DNA of 64,000 nucleotides from Variovorax guangxiensis (GCF_003952165.1 NZ_RXFT01000002.1:496001-560000), one strand, 5' to 3'; shown: positions 16,891-27,770, counted from the stretch's first letter. Notes: a model not told the origin generated them from the letters alone. A program made the numbers and translations.

Positions 16891-17274
16891 ATGAGCATTT
16901 TTGGCAGCATCCTTTCCAAGATCTTCCCGGGCGCCAAAGCCGCCGAGGCCCCCGCGCCTGCCCCCGCGGCGCCAGCCGATGCACCAGCGCCCGCCGTGGC
17001 AGCGCCGCCGCCCGCCATTCCGCTGGGCGACGTGGCCGCCGTGCTCGACGCGATGCCGGGCTCGAAGAACCTGAACTGGCGCACCTCCATCGTCGACCTG
17101 ATGAAGCTTCTGGGCCTGGACAGCAGCCTCGAAGCGCGCAAGCAGCTGGCCGCCGAGCTGAGCTACGGCGAAGACACCAGCGACAGCGCCAAGATGAACA
17201 TCTGGCTGCACCGCCAGGTCATGACCAAGCTGGCCGCCAACGGCGGTACGGTGCCCGCAGAACTGCGGGATTGA
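16891..17274 (+). CDS. DUF3597 domain protein
   Basis: The 127-residue protein starts MSIFGSILSKIFPGA, followed by an Ala/Pro-rich linker (about residues 17-45). The compact helical domain typical of DUF3597 comes next, with LDAMPGSKNLNWRTSIVDLM, LGLDSSLEARKQLAAELSY and NIWLHRQVMTKLAANGG. The domain resembles a small peptidoglycan- or phage-associated helical fold; function is unknown. GGAG lies eight bases before the ATG. A partial dispersed repeat and a bidirectional terminator follow. Confidence 0.75.
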   Translation: MSIFGSILSKIFPGAKAAEAPAPAPAAPADAPAPAVAAPPPAIPLGDVAAVLDAMPGSKNLNWRTSIVDLMKLLGLDSSLEARKQLAAELSYGEDTSDSAKMNIWLHRQVMTKLAANGGTVPAELRD

Positions 17275-17278
17275 GCGC

Positions 17279-17318
17279 AACACCGGCGGCCCGGCAAAGC
17301 CGGTTCCGCGGTGTTCTC
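17279..17318 (+). repeat. Dispersed intergenic repeat, partial copy C
   Basis: About 40 bp match the right end of copy A: the AACACC, CGGCCCGGCAAAGCCGG and TTCCGCGGTGTT parts. The CCCCC/GGGGG hairpin and GTGTCGC blocks are missing. A regular terminator follows at once, in the gap between convergent genes. Confidence 0.75.
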
Positions 17319-17324
17319 GAAAGG

Positions 17325-17357
17325 AAAAAGCCTCGCGCGATGCGCGAGGCTTTTTTT
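17325..17357. terminator. Bidirectional intrinsic terminator
   Basis: An A-run, a GCCTCGCGC / GCGCGAGGC stem with a three-base loop and a run of seven T lie between the convergent DUF3597 and SDR genes. It can serve both strands, and its last T is the first base of the SDR stop codon. Confidence 0.9.
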
Positions 17358-18139
17358 CAGGTCCAGCCGGCGTCGACGACGTAGTCCTGCGCGGTGCACA
17401 TGCGCGAATCGTCGGCGGCCAGGAAGAGCGCCATCGCAGCGATGTCCTCCGCCATCACGCGCCCCGGCAGGCATTGCGCCGCATCGATTTCCGCGCCCGA
17501 CTCGGGCTTGACCCACAGCTTGATCTGCCGCTCGGTCATCACCCAGCCCGGCACGATCGAGTTCACGCGGATGTTCTGCTTGCCCAGGTCGCGCGCCAGC
17601 GAGCGCGTCAGGCCGCGCGCCGCCGCCTTGCAGGCCTGGTACACGGGGTAGCCCTTGCCCTTGATCATCCAGCTGATCGAGCCGAAGTTGACGATCGAGC
17701 CGCCGCCCAGCGCGCGCATGTCGTCGGCCACCGCCTGCGCGGCGAAGAACTGGTGCTTGAAGTTGACGGCCACGAGGCGGTCGAAGTCCTCGTCGGTCAC
17801 GTCGGCCATCTCGTGGCGGCGGTCGTTGGCCGCGTTGTTCAGCAGTACCGACACCGGCCCGAAGCGCTGGCGCACCGCGCCGATGGTGGCCGCGAGGGCG
17901 GCCGTGTCGGTCACGTCGCAGGGCAGGAAGAGGGCCGGGTGCTCGCCCTGCAATTGCGCCGCGAGCGCACTGCCGGCAGCGCTGTCGAGATCGCAGAACC
18001 CCACCTTCGCGCCCTGCGCATGGAAGGCCCGCACCAGCGCCTCGCCGATGCCGCTGGCGCCGCCGGAGATGAACACGGTGCGTCCGGCCAGCGAGGGATA
18101 GCGGGCGGTGTAGGGCGAAAGTTGTGATGCGTCGGTCAT
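17357..18139 (-). CDS. Short-chain dehydrogenase/reductase
   Basis: This is a 260-residue classical SDR with the NAD(P) loop GGASGIGEA (about residues 26-34), NNAAN, a catalytic Ser in FGSISWM, the YQACK active site and the IVPGWVMTERQ tail. Asp in the segment FCDLDS after the second strand suggests NAD rather than NADP. The C-terminal ALFLAADDSRMCTAQDYVVDAGW is common in sugar and polyol dehydrogenases, but the substrate cannot be named. It is divergent from the small Tat-signal gene. Confidence 0.88.
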   Translation of the reverse strand: MTDASQLSPYTARYPSLAGRTVFISGGASGIGEALVRAFHAQGAKVGFCDLDSAAGSALAAQLQGEHPALFLPCDVTDTAALAATIGAVRQRFGPVSVLLNNAANDRRHEMADVTDEDFDRLVAVNFKHQFFAAQAVADDMRALGGGSIVNFGSISWMIKGKGYPVYQACKAAARGLTRSLARDLGKQNIRVNSIVPGWVMTERQIKLWVKPESGAEIDAAQCLPGRVMAEDIAAMALFLAADDSRMCTAQDYVVDAGWT

Positions 18140-18261
18140 TGGCGTGTGGCAGCGGAGTCGGAGACGGACGGCAAGCGTAGCGGATAGCGGCCGGCCGGTG
18201 TATCCGGTGTATGGCTTCCGGCGAATGGGCGGCGCGCACGTGCGTGGCTACGCTTGCTCCC

Positions 18262-18639
18262 ATGAAGACGAAGACACTTCCCCGCCGCCGCACCCTCGTC
18301 GCGTTCGCGATGCTCGTTCCCGCCGCGCTGGCGGTGCGCTCCGTGCGGGCGCAGGCCGCAGCATCCGGCGTGCAGCTCTTCAAGGTGGTCTCTGCGCGCG
18401 ACGAGGTGATCGTCGGCGCCGACGCCGCGATGCTCGGGGCAGGCGCCGGCCCCGCGGTCGAGCGGCTGGCGACCCAGCTCGCCGCCAAGGGCCAGCTCAC
18501 CCTGTGGCAGTACGCCTCTCACAAGGATGCGAGCGGCGCGCTGGTGCAGGCGCCGCTCAGGCAGATCGTGGTGTTCAGGAACGATGCGCTGCGCATCGAG
18601 CCCTACGCCACGCCGCTGCCGATCCAGCCGCTGAAGTAG
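18262..18639 (+). CDS. Small exported protein with twin-arginine-like signal
   Basis: The 125-residue protein starts MKTKTLPRRRTLVAFAMLVP, a short Tat-like or Sec signal cleaved near VRAQA. The mature domain of about 90 residues has no motif I recognise. The ATG at 18262 is chosen over an earlier in-frame ATG at 18211 because the signal peptide begins there. It lies alone between the divergent SDR and the convergent tgt. Confidence 0.55.
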   Translation: MKTKTLPRRRTLVAFAMLVPAALAVRSVRAQAAASGVQLFKVVSARDEVIVGADAAMLGAGAGPAVERLATQLAAKGQLTLWQYASHKDASGALVQAPLRQIVVFRNDALRIEPYATPLPIQPLK

Positions 18640-18652
18640 CGGCCGGGGTTCT

Positions 18653-20426
<1,774 letters not shown>

Positions 20427-20461
20427 ATCGATATCCGATTAGTAAGCGGAATTATATCGAT
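20427..20461 (-). promoter_or_regulatory. Candidate vapBC operator with embedded -10 box
   Basis: The gap between queA and vapB is an interrupted palindrome: ATCGATATCCG pairs with CGGAATTATATCGAT around a 9-bp centre. On the minus strand it contains a perfect TATAAT (20456-20451). No convincing -35 lies 17 bp upstream. It fits an autoregulated vapBC promoter that would also drive tgt. Confidence 0.5.
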
Positions 20462-20463
20462 CG

Positions 20464-21513
20464 TCAAATTGGGGTGTTCGTACGAGCCAACAGCATCGAA
20501 TCGCCATAGCTGAAGAAGCGATAGCGTTCGGCGATGGCGTGGGCATACAGCCCCATCACCCGCTCGTAGCCCGCGAAGGCCGAGACCAGCATCATCAGCG
20601 TGCTCTTGGGCAGGTGGAAGTTGGTCACCAGCAGGTCGACGTGCTCGAAGACGAAGCCCGGCGTGATGAAGATGCGCGTGTCGCCCGCGGCCTCGCCGCT
20701 CCTGGCCCACGACTCGAGCGTGCGCACGGTGGTCGTGCCCACGGCCACGATGCGGCCGCCACGCGCCTTGCATTCGGCGATCGCGCGCTGCGTGGCCTCG
20801 GGCACTTCGTAGCGCTCGGCGTGCATCGTGTGTTCCGAAATGTTCTCGGTTTTCACCGGCTGGAAGGTGCCGGCGCCCACGTGCAGCGTGACGTTGGCGC
20901 GTTGCACGCCGTTGGCCTCCAGCTCGGCCAGCAGGCCTTCGTCGAAGTGCAGGGCGGCGGTGGGCGCGGCCACCGCGCCGGGCACGCGCGCGAACACGGT
21001 CTGGTAGCGGCTCTCGTCCTCGGCCGAATCGGTGTGGGTGATATAGGGCGGCAGCGGCACGTGGCCGCAGCGCTCCATCAGCATGTAGGGGTTCTCGCCG
21101 GTGTCGCTCTCGAAGGCGAAGCGGAAGAGGGCGCCGTTCTCGTCGGGCCAGCGGCCCAGCAGCGTGGCGCGGAAGCCGCCGACCATCTCCAGCGTGGTGC
21201 CCACGGTCGGCTTCTTGCTGACCTTCATGTGCGCCACGACCTCCTGGCCCTGCAGCACGCGCTCGACCAGCAGCTCTAGCTTGCCGCCGGTGGGCTTCTC
21301 GCCGAAGAGGCGGGCCTTCACCACGCGGGTGTCGTTGAAGACGAGCAGGTCGCCCGGGCGCAGCAGCGAGGGCAGGTTCCTGAAGATGCGGTCGACCGGT
21401 GCGGGCCCCGTGCCATCGAGCAGGCGGGAGGAGGTTCGTTCGGGGGCCGGGTGTTGCGCCACCAGCTCGGGCGGCAGGGCGAAATCGAAATCGGAGAGCG
21501 TGAAAGCGCGCAT
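20464..21513 (-). CDS. queA: S-adenosylmethionine:tRNA ribosyltransferase-isomerase
   Basis: QueA transfers and rearranges the ribose of SAM onto preQ1-tRNA to give epoxyqueuosine. The 349-residue protein starts [20 protein letters not shown] and shows [16 protein letters not shown], a GTFQPV segment and [16 protein letters not shown]. The longer upstream frame is rejected because the family starts at this Met. tgt normally follows directly; here vapBC separates the two. Confidence 0.95.
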   Translation of the reverse strand: MRAFTLSDFDFALPPELVAQHPAPERTSSRLLDGTGPAPVDRIFRNLPSLLRPGDLLVFNDTRVVKARLFGEKPTGGKLELLVERVLQGQEVVAHMKVSKKPTVGTTLEMVGGFRATLLGRWPDENGALFRFAFESDTGENPYMLMERCGHVPLPPYITHTDSAEDESRYQTVFARVPGAVAAPTAALHFDEGLLAELEANGVQRANVTLHVGAGTFQPVKTENISEHTMHAERYEVPEATQRAIAECKARGGRIVAVGTTTVRTLESWARSGEAAGDTRIFITPGFVFEHVDLLVTNFHLPKSTLMMLVSAFAGYERVMGLYAHAIAERYRFFSYGDSMLLARTNTPI

Positions 21514-21668
21514 GTGCTTGAGGGCCGGACGGGCCCGTTCCAAGAAAAGACGGGAAGCGGTGGGGGCTCCACTCGACGCCGTGGATGCACGGTGCGGGGG
21601 AAGGCCCGGATTGTCCCATGCCGCGAAAGCCGGCCTTTTCCGCAGGGTTGTCGAGGCAGAATCGGCGG

Positions 21669-22346
21669 ATGGTCGATTCACAAGCTGCGCGTGTTGCCTC
21701 GGGCTCGTCGTCCGGCCCCTCCGAAGGTGAGCTCTTCAAGAAGATCCTCGGCAGCGCCTGGCAGGGCCTGCATCCCGACATCCGCCGCCGCTTCGACAAG
21801 AACCCGTCGCCGGGCAAGGCGCTGCACTACCTGGGCTCGCTGAGCGAGCTGCGCTGCTCGCGCTTCGGCAAGCTGCTGGGGCACATCACGCAGCCGATGA
21901 TCCAGGGCGCACTCATTCCCTACAGCGACGCCGACTTCCCCGTGGAGATCCAGGTCTACGCCAAGCCGCGGGACCCGGCCATCTACAAGCAGCGCATCTA
22001 CCGCCTGCGCAATCGCAAGCCGATCCAGTTCACCAGCTTCATGCGCGAGAGCGAGCGCGGCGAGGTGCTGGAGTACGTGGGCATGGGGCTGGGCATGAAG
22101 CTGGTGCTGAGCGTGGAGAACGGCAGCCTGCACTTCCAGAGCGACGGCTATTTCTGGGACGTATTCGGCTGGCGCATTCCGCTGCCCGGCGTGCTCACGC
22201 CCGGCAAGACTTTCCTCTGGCACCACAACGAGACACCGGAGCGCTTCAACATCCGCATCGAAATCCGCCACTGCCTGATGGGCACGACCTTCACCCAGGT
22301 CGGCGTGTTCGAGGAGATCGCCGAGCCGAAGGCGGTGCCCGCATGA
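21669..22346 (+). CDS. DUF4166 domain protein
   Basis: The 225-residue soluble protein fits the DUF4166 family, with [10 protein letters not shown] near the start, [32 protein letters not shown] and [20 protein letters not shown]. Function is unknown. In other bacteria the domain is often fused or adjacent to an NAD-binding epimerase, and here the next gene is exactly that, with an ATGA overlap. The ATG at 21669 is preferred over the longer frame, which would run into the divergent queA promoter gap. Confidence 0.8.
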   Translation: MVDSQAARVASGSSSGPSEGELFKKILGSAWQGLHPDIRRRFDKNPSPGKALHYLGSLSELRCSRFGKLLGHITQPMIQGALIPYSDADFPVEIQVYAKPRDPAIYKQRIYRLRNRKPIQFTSFMRESERGEVLEYVGMGLGMKLVLSVENGSLHFQSDGYFWDVFGWRIPLPGVLTPGKTFLWHHNETPERFNIRIEIRHCLMGTTFTQVGVFEEIAEPKAVPA

Positions 22347-23833
22347 TCGACACGCACCTGCTTGCGCTGCAGCTCATGGCCGCGCAAGGCGCGCTCGGCG
22401 CCTTCGACACGCTCTACCACCACGAGGGCACCGAAGCGCTGCCGCGGCGCGGCACGGCCGGGCGCGAGCTGGCGATCCACGCCACGCGCTCGTCGATCTA
22501 CTGCGCCCTCTTCATCGGGCTGTCGTCCTGGGCCTGGCATGGCGCATGGGCGTGGGTGCTGCTCGCGGTGTTCGGCGTCGAGATCGTGCTCACGCTGTGG
22601 GACTTCGTGGTCGAAGACCGCAGCCGCCTGCTGCCGCCCACCGAGCGCGTGACGCACACGGTGCTGGCCATCAACGCGGGCGCCTTCATCGCGCTGCTGG
22701 CGATGAACGCGACGGATTGGGCAGCGCAGCCGACCGCGATGGTGTGGCAGCCGCAGGGCTGGCTCGGCGCCTTCCTCGCGCTGTGCGGCGCGGGCGTGGG
22801 CCTGTCGGGCCTGCGCGATGCCTTCGCGGCGCGCGCGCTCTTCAGGCGCGGCGCGCAGGAGCGGGCGCGCGATGCCCAGGCGCCGGTGCGCTTCGGATCG
22901 AAGCCGCAGCGCGTGCTGGTGACGGGCGGCACGGGCTTCATCGGCCAGCTGCTCGTGCGTCATCTGGTGGCCGACGGCCATGCCGTGACGGTCTGGACGC
23001 GTGATGCGCGATCGGCCGCGTGGAACTTCGGCGGCGCGGTGCGCTGCGTGCAGTCGCTCGACGACGTGCCGGCGGCCGATGACATCGACGTGGTCGTCAA
23101 CCTCGCGGGTGCGCGCATCCTGGGCATGCGCTGGAGCGAGCGGCGCAAGGCGCAGCTGCTGCAAAGCCGCGAAGGGCTCACTCGGCAGCTGGTCGCGTGG
23201 ATCGCGCAACGGCCACGCAAGCCATGGCTGCTGCTGTCCGGCTCCGCCATCGGCTATTACGGCGTGCAGCCGCAGGGCGACGTGAGCGAACTCGCGGAAG
23301 ACGCGCCGCCGCAGCCGATCTTCATGTCCCAGCTGTGCCAGCGCTGGGAGCGGGCGGCGCAAGCGGCGGTGGCGCACGGCGTGCACGTGGCCTGCATGCG
23401 CTTCGGCTTCGTGCTGGGCCACCAGGGCTCGCTGCCGCAGCTGCTGCTGCCGATCTCGCTGGGCATCGGCGGGCGGCTGGGCAGCGGGCGGCAGTGGCTG
23501 TCGTGGGTGCATGTGCACGACCTGATCCGCGCGATGGCGCACGTGTGGACACTGACCGAGAACGCTGCGGCACCCCCGGCCGCGCAGGCGTTCAACTTCA
23601 CCGCGTCCGGTGCCCTGAGCCAGGAGGAATTCACCCGCGTCGCCGCGAGCGTGCTGCATCGGCCCTGCTGGATGCCGACGCCCGCCGCGCCGGTGAAGCT
23701 GCTGCTCGGCGAGCAAGCCGACCTGCTGCTCGAAGGCCAGCGCGTGGTGCCGGCGCGGCTGCTGCAGTCGGGCTTCGGCTTCATGTTCCCCGACGCCCGC
23801 AGCGCCTTGACGGACCTTTGCCGGCCGCGCTAG
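22343..23833 (+). CDS. Membrane domain fused to a TIGR01777-type NAD-dependent epimerase
   Basis: The 496-residue protein has about 165 N-terminal residues with four or so membrane helices. A YfcH/TIGR01777-type SDR begins at RVLVTGGTGFIGQLL, with NLAGARILGMRWSERRKAQLLQSR, LLSGSAIGYYG and FGFVLGHQGSLPQLLLP typical of that family. DUF4166, membrane and epimerase parts are often found together, which suggests one function at the membrane. The substrate is unknown. Confidence 0.8.
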   Translation: MIDTHLLALQLMAAQGALGAFDTLYHHEGTEALPRRGTAGRELAIHATRSSIYCALFIGLSSWAWHGAWAWVLLAVFGVEIVLTLWDFVVEDRSRLLPPTERVTHTVLAINAGAFIALLAMNATDWAAQPTAMVWQPQGWLGAFLALCGAGVGLSGLRDAFAARALFRRGAQERARDAQAPVRFGSKPQRVLVTGGTGFIGQLLVRHLVADGHAVTVWTRDARSAAWNFGGAVRCVQSLDDVPAADDIDVVVNLAGARILGMRWSERRKAQLLQSREGLTRQLVAWIAQRPRKPWLLLSGSAIGYYGVQPQGDVSELAEDAPPQPIFMSQLCQRWERAAQAAVAHGVHVACMRFGFVLGHQGSLPQLLLPISLGIGGRLGSGRQWLSWVHVHDLIRAMAHVWTLTENAAAPPAAQAFNFTASGALSQEEFTRVAASVLHRPCWMPTPAAPVKLLLGEQADLLLEGQRVVPARLLQSGFGFMFPDARSALTDLCRPR

Positions 23834-23844
23834 AAGACTCGTCC

Positions 23845-25977
23845 GTGCCCGCCAAGAAAGCCCCTACTCCCACCGCCGAAGCGGCCGCCGCCGCGCCGGA
23901 GAAGCCGTCGCCGCCGGGTTCCGGCCTGAGCCAGGTCCAGCGCGCGCTGCGCAAGCTCGGCCTCGTGCGCGACATCGACTTCGCGCTCTACCTGCCGATG
24001 CGCTACGAGGACGAGACGCGCATCGTGCGCATCGCCGACACGCGCGACGGCGACGTGGCGCAGGTCGAGGGCGTGGTCACCGAATGCGAGGTGGTCTACC
24101 GGCCGCGCCGCCAGCTCATCGCGACCATCGACGACGGCAGCGACACCTGCCAGCTGCGCTTCTTCAACTTCTATCCCTCGCAGCAGAAGCAACTCGCGGT
24201 TGGCGCGAAGGTGCGCGTGCGTGGCGAGGTGCGCGGGGGCTTCGTGGGGCGGCAGATCATGCACCCCACGGTGAAGGCGGCTGGCACCGCGCTACCGAAC
24301 GCGCTCACGCCCGTGTACTCGACGGTGGCGGGGCTCGCGCAGCCGGTGCTGCGACGCGAGGTGCGCTCGGGCCTGGCGCGCGCGGTGCTCGACGAAACCG
24401 TTCCCGTGCAGATCGGCTTTCGCGGCGCGTGGAACCTGCGCGATTCGCTGACTTTCCTGCACTACCCGACGCCCGACGTGGCGATCGCCACGCTCGAAGA
24501 CCACAGCCATCCCGCCTGGCAGCGCATCAAGGCAGAGGAGCTGCTCGCGCAGCAGCTCTCGCAGCTGCAGGCGCGGCTGGAGCGCGCGGCGCAGCGCGCG
24601 CCGGTGCTGCCGCCCGCACCGCCCGAGCCCGACGCGGCCTCGCTGCATGCGCAGCTGCTTGCCGTGCTGCCTTTCGGCCTCACGGGTGCGCAGCAGCGTG
24701 TCGGCGAGGAGATCACGCGCGACCTTGGCCGCGAGATCCCGATGCACCGGCTGCTGCAGGGCGACGTGGGCTCGGGCAAGACGGTGGTGGCGGCGCTCGC
24801 TGCGGCACGCTGCATCGACGCGGGCTTCCAGTGCGCGCTGATGGCGCCTACCGAAATCCTCGCGGCGCAGCACTTCGGCAAGCTCGTCGGCTGGCTCGAT
24901 CCGCTGCTGGCGGCGCGCGGCCAGCGCGTGGCGTGGCTCACGGGCAGCCAGAGGAAGAAGGAGCGCGACGAGATGTCGGCGGCGGTGGAAAGCGGCCAGG
25001 CCGCGCTCGTCATCGGCACGCACGCGGTCATCTCGGAGAAGGTGCGCTTCAGGAGTCTCGCGCTCGCGATCATCGACGAGCAGCATCGCTTCGGCGTCGC
25101 GCAGCGCCTTGCGTTGCGCGGCAAGGCGCAAGGGCACCTGGAACCCCACCTGCTGATGATGAGCGCCACGCCCATCCCGCGCACGCTGGCGATGAGCTAC
25201 TACGCCGACCTCGATGTCTCCACCCTCGACGAGCTGCCGCCGGGCCGCACGCCCATCATCACCAGGCTGGTGGCCGACCACCGGCGCGACGAGGTCATCG
25301 ACCGCATCCACTCCCAGATCGCGCAGGGCCGGCAGGTCTACTGGGTGTGCCCGCTGATCGAGGAGAGCGAGGCCATCGACCTGCGCAACGCCACCGAGAC
25401 GCGCGACGAGCTGGCCGAAACATTGGGCGAGCCCATCCAGGTGGGCCTGCTGCATTCGCGCATGCCCACGGCCGAGAAGCAGGCGGTGATGGCGGCCTTC
25501 ACCGCCAACGAGATCCAGGTGCTGGTGAGCACCACCGTGATCGAAGTGGGCGTGGACGTGCCCAACGCCTCGCTGATGGTCATCGAGCATGCGGAGCGCT
25601 TCGGCCTCTCGCAGCTGCACCAGCTGCGCGGCCGCGTGGGGCGCGGCGCGGCGGCCTCGGCCTGCGTGCTGCTCTATGCGCCGGGCGACAGCGGCCGCGT
25701 CGGCGAGGCGGCGCGCGCGCGGCTCAAGGCCATGGCCGAGACCAGCGACGGCTTCGAGATCGCGCGGCGCGACCTCGAGATACGCGGCCCCGGCGAATTC
25801 CTCGGTGCGCGCCAGTCGGGCGCGCCGCTGCTGCGCTTTGCCGACCTCACGACCGACACGCTGCTGCTCGACTGGGCCCGCGAGCTCGCGCCGGTCATGC
25901 TGCGCAAGCACCCCGACCTGGCGCAGCGGCACATCGACCGCTGGCTGGGCACCAAGGCCGAATACCTCAAAGCCTGA
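23845..25977 (+). CDS. recG: ATP-dependent DNA helicase RecG
   Basis: RecG remodels stalled replication forks and Holliday junctions. The 710-residue protein has an N-terminal wedge/OB domain (LPMRYEDETRIV). Helicase motifs follow: LLQGDVGSGKTVVAALAA (Walker A), IIDEQHRFGVAQR (the DEQH box) and LMMSATPIPRTLAM. The C-terminal helicase half has STTVIEVGVDVPNASLMVIE and HQLRGRVGRG. The start is GTG at 23845, with a Pro/Ala-rich leader of about 30 residues. The end of the gene abuts repeat copy D. Confidence 0.96.
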   Translation: MPAKKAPTPTAEAAAAAPEKPSPPGSGLSQVQRALRKLGLVRDIDFALYLPMRYEDETRIVRIADTRDGDVAQVEGVVTECEVVYRPRRQLIATIDDGSDTCQLRFFNFYPSQQKQLAVGAKVRVRGEVRGGFVGRQIMHPTVKAAGTALPNALTPVYSTVAGLAQPVLRREVRSGLARAVLDETVPVQIGFRGAWNLRDSLTFLHYPTPDVAIATLEDHSHPAWQRIKAEELLAQQLSQLQARLERAAQRAPVLPPAPPEPDAASLHAQLLAVLPFGLTGAQQRVGEEITRDLGREIPMHRLLQGDVGSGKTVVAALAAARCIDAGFQCALMAPTEILAAQHFGKLVGWLDPLLAARGQRVAWLTGSQRKKERDEMSAAVESGQAALVIGTHAVISEKVRFRSLALAIIDEQHRFGVAQRLALRGKAQGHLEPHLLMMSATPIPRTLAMSYYADLDVSTLDELPPGRTPIITRLVADHRRDEVIDRIHSQIAQGRQVYWVCPLIEESEAIDLRNATETRDELAETLGEPIQVGLLHSRMPTAEKQAVMAAFTANEIQVLVSTTVIEVGVDVPNASLMVIEHAERFGLSQLHQLRGRVGRGAAASACVLLYAPGDSGRVGEAARARLKAMAETSDGFEIARRDLEIRGPGEFLGARQSGAPLLRFADLTTDTLLLDWARELAPVMLRKHPDLAQRHIDRWLGTKAEYLKA

Positions 25978-25987
25978 AGATTCTTTC

Positions 25988-26080
25988 GTGGAACACCGCG
26001 GAACCGGCTTTGCCGGGCCGCAGGTGTCGCCCCCGGCGAGGGGGGGGGCAGCGACACGAAGTGCGCGGAGCCTGGGGGAG
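25988..26080 (-). repeat. Dispersed intergenic repeat, copy D
   Basis: This is the same orientation as copy B. GTGTCGCCCC and GGGGCAGCGACAC-type arms form a long stem, next to the ACCGCGGAACCGGC block. A run of nine G lies inside. It sits between the convergent recG and LysE-family genes. Confidence 0.85.
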
Positions 26081-26086
26081 CGCTTC

Positions 26087-26719
26087 CTATGCGGGGCGGC
26101 GCGTGAAGGCCAGGATCAGCCCGAAGCCGACCATCATGCTGCCGCTCACGCGGTTGAACCACCGCATCGCGCGGCTGCCATTCGCCAGCCGGCGCATGCG
26201 CGCGCCGAGCAGCGCGTAGAGCGCGATCGCCACCAGCTCGAACACCAGGAAGGTCAGGCCCAGCAGCAGGTAGCTGGAGGCATAGGCGCCCGGCACCACG
26301 AACTGCGGGAAGAAGGCGGTGAACACCAGGATGGCCTTCGGGTTGCCCGCCGCCACGGTGAACTCTTGCCGGATGAGGGCGCGCATCGAGGGCGGCGCGA
26401 ATGCGGCGTCGCGCGCCTGCACCTCGGCCGTGGGCGCCGGTGCGCGCAGCAGGCGGATGCCGATCCACACCAGGTAGGCCGCGCCGATGTACTTGATGAC
26501 GTCGAAGGCCAGCTCCGAAGCCACCAGCACCGCGCCCATGCCCAGCCCGGCGATGGCGATCATGATCGCGAAAGCCACGAGCCTGCCGCTGGCCGCGATG
26601 ACCGCGGGCGACACGCCGTGCCTGGCGCCGTTGGTCACCGACAGCAGGTTGTTGGGCCCGAAGGCCATGTTGATGGCGAAGCAGGCCGGCAGGAAGAGCA
26701 GGTAGGCAGACAGGGTCAT
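26087..26719 (-). CDS. LysE/RhtB family amino acid exporter
   Basis: The 210-residue protein has about six membrane helices. It shows the family start FAINMAFGPNNLLSVTNGARHG (usually PGPN; here FGPN), AYLVWIGIRLLRA, and GNPKAILVFTAFFPQFV. It should export an amino acid or a derivative by proton antiport; the substrate cannot be read. It may be transcribed alone, since a 42-bp gap separates it from the stop of the GntR gene on the same strand. Confidence 0.85.
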   Translation of the reverse strand: MTLSAYLLFLPACFAINMAFGPNNLLSVTNGARHGVSPAVIAASGRLVAFAIMIAIAGLGMGAVLVASELAFDVIKYIGAAYLVWIGIRLLRAPAPTAEVQARDAAFAPPSMRALIRQEFTVAAGNPKAILVFTAFFPQFVVPGAYASSYLLLGLTFLVFELVAIALYALLGARMRRLANGSRAMRWFNRVSGSMMVGFGLILAFTRRPA

Positions 26720-26761
26720 GGCGAGTGTCCTTCAGGGGAGGACAGCCATTATCCGCAGGCC

Positions 26762-27469
26762 CTAGCTGTCGATGCCGCCCTCGGGCATGCTGCGCGCATA
26801 GACCGCCAGCACGATGCGCTCGGAGTGCACCAGGTAGTCGTTGAGCGCGGCCGAGCCCTCGGCGAACTTGCCGGCCTCGATGAGTTCGAGCAGCTTCATG
26901 TTCATGTCGACGTAGGGCGCGTGCAGGAACTCCGGGTCCTTCAGCAGGCCGAAGGCCAGCCGCAGCTCGACCAGGATGTGGGCGAACAGGTTGTTCAACC
27001 GCTCGCTGTCGGCCAGCTCCACGATGCCCTTGTGGAACTCCATGTTGGCCGTGCCCACGCCCAGCCAGTCGCCGGCCTCGCGGCACTTCAGCGCCATCTC
27101 CACCGCCTCGCGCATGTGCTTCTTGGCCGGGTGCCGCGGGTAGGCCTGCGCTAGCGCCTGGCATTCGATGAGCCGTCGCACGCGGTAGATGTCGATGATC
27201 GACGCGATGCTCGGCACCGCCACGAACACGCCGCGGTTGGGCGCGTGCTTGAGGAGCCCCTCCTTGGTCAGCGTGCGGAACACCTCGCGCAGGGTGTTGC
27301 GCGAGATCTCGAAGCTGTCGGCCAGCGCGGCTTCCGACAGCCGCTGCCCCGGCGAGAACTCGCCCTTCACGATCTTCTGGCGGATCAGCTCCGCGACCCG
27401 GTCGTTGAGCGTCTGTGCGCCGGCTGCGGCAGGCGGGGCGGATGGGGTCGTCGAGGCCGGAGGGGTCAT
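26762..27469 (-). CDS. GntR/FadR-type (FCD domain) transcriptional regulator
   Basis: The 235-residue protein has a Pro/Ala-rich leader, then a winged helix with RLSEAALADSFEISRNTLRE and KEGLLKHAPNRGVFVAV. An all-helical FCD ligand domain follows, with metal-type residues in ANMEFHKGIVELA. FCD regulators usually sense small carboxylic acids. It is divergent from the oxoproline operon across a 301-bp gap with palindromes, so 5-oxoproline or a related acid is the likely ligand (inference). Confidence 0.85.
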   Translation of the reverse strand: MTPPASTTPSAPPAAAGAQTLNDRVAELIRQKIVKGEFSPGQRLSEAALADSFEISRNTLREVFRTLTKEGLLKHAPNRGVFVAVPSIASIIDIYRVRRLIECQALAQAYPRHPAKKHMREAVEMALKCREAGDWLGVGTANMEFHKGIVELADSERLNNLFAHILVELRLAFGLLKDPEFLHAPYVDMNMKLLELIEAGKFAEGSAALNDYLVHSERIVLAVYARSMPEGGIDS

Positions 27470-27633
27470 GCCGAAAGGGGAAGGCAGCTAAGGGAGGGTC
27501 CGTGAACCCGGGCGTTTTTAGCAGGTTTTCCCCGCCGGACCGGCAAAAGACGGGCCCGGCCGGATGCACCAGACGGTGGCGCGCTCAGGGTTTTCATGGG
27601 GTCATGCAGGCACTGTTGTTGGGCACACTCTCA

Positions 27634-27652
27634 TAAATTGTTCAACAATTTA
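27634..27652. promoter_or_regulatory. Perfect 19-bp palindrome, candidate FadR-type operator
   Basis: TAAATTGTT-C-AACAATTTA is a perfect inverted repeat in the gap between the GntR regulator and the DUF969 gene. Its AT-rich arms stand out in this high-GC DNA, and the short symmetric TTGTTnAACAA core is of the kind bound by FCD-type regulators. The rest of the 301-bp gap up to 27620 shows no gene. Confidence 0.65.
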
Positions 27653-27658
27653 TTTGAA

Positions 27659-27690
27659 ATGAGTGGTTCATGAGAAATGAATTGCTCATT
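27659..27690. promoter_or_regulatory. Second inverted repeat, candidate operator
   Basis: AATGAG and CTCATT flank a 20-bp centre that itself reads TTCATGAGAAATGAA. It lies seven bases after the first palindrome and 80 bp ahead of the DUF969 start, so it probably overlaps the operon promoter. Confidence 0.45.
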
Positions 27691-27770
27691 CATTGGCACG
27701 CAGCTTGCAAGAAGCGGCCAGCCGGAATCCCGGCGCAAGGTGTCTCCGAATCACCAAACGAAAGACCAAC

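Noticed and set aside
26041..26049. Run of nine G as a phase-variable tract
   Set aside because: It lies in repeat copy D outside any gene, so a length change would not shift a reading frame.
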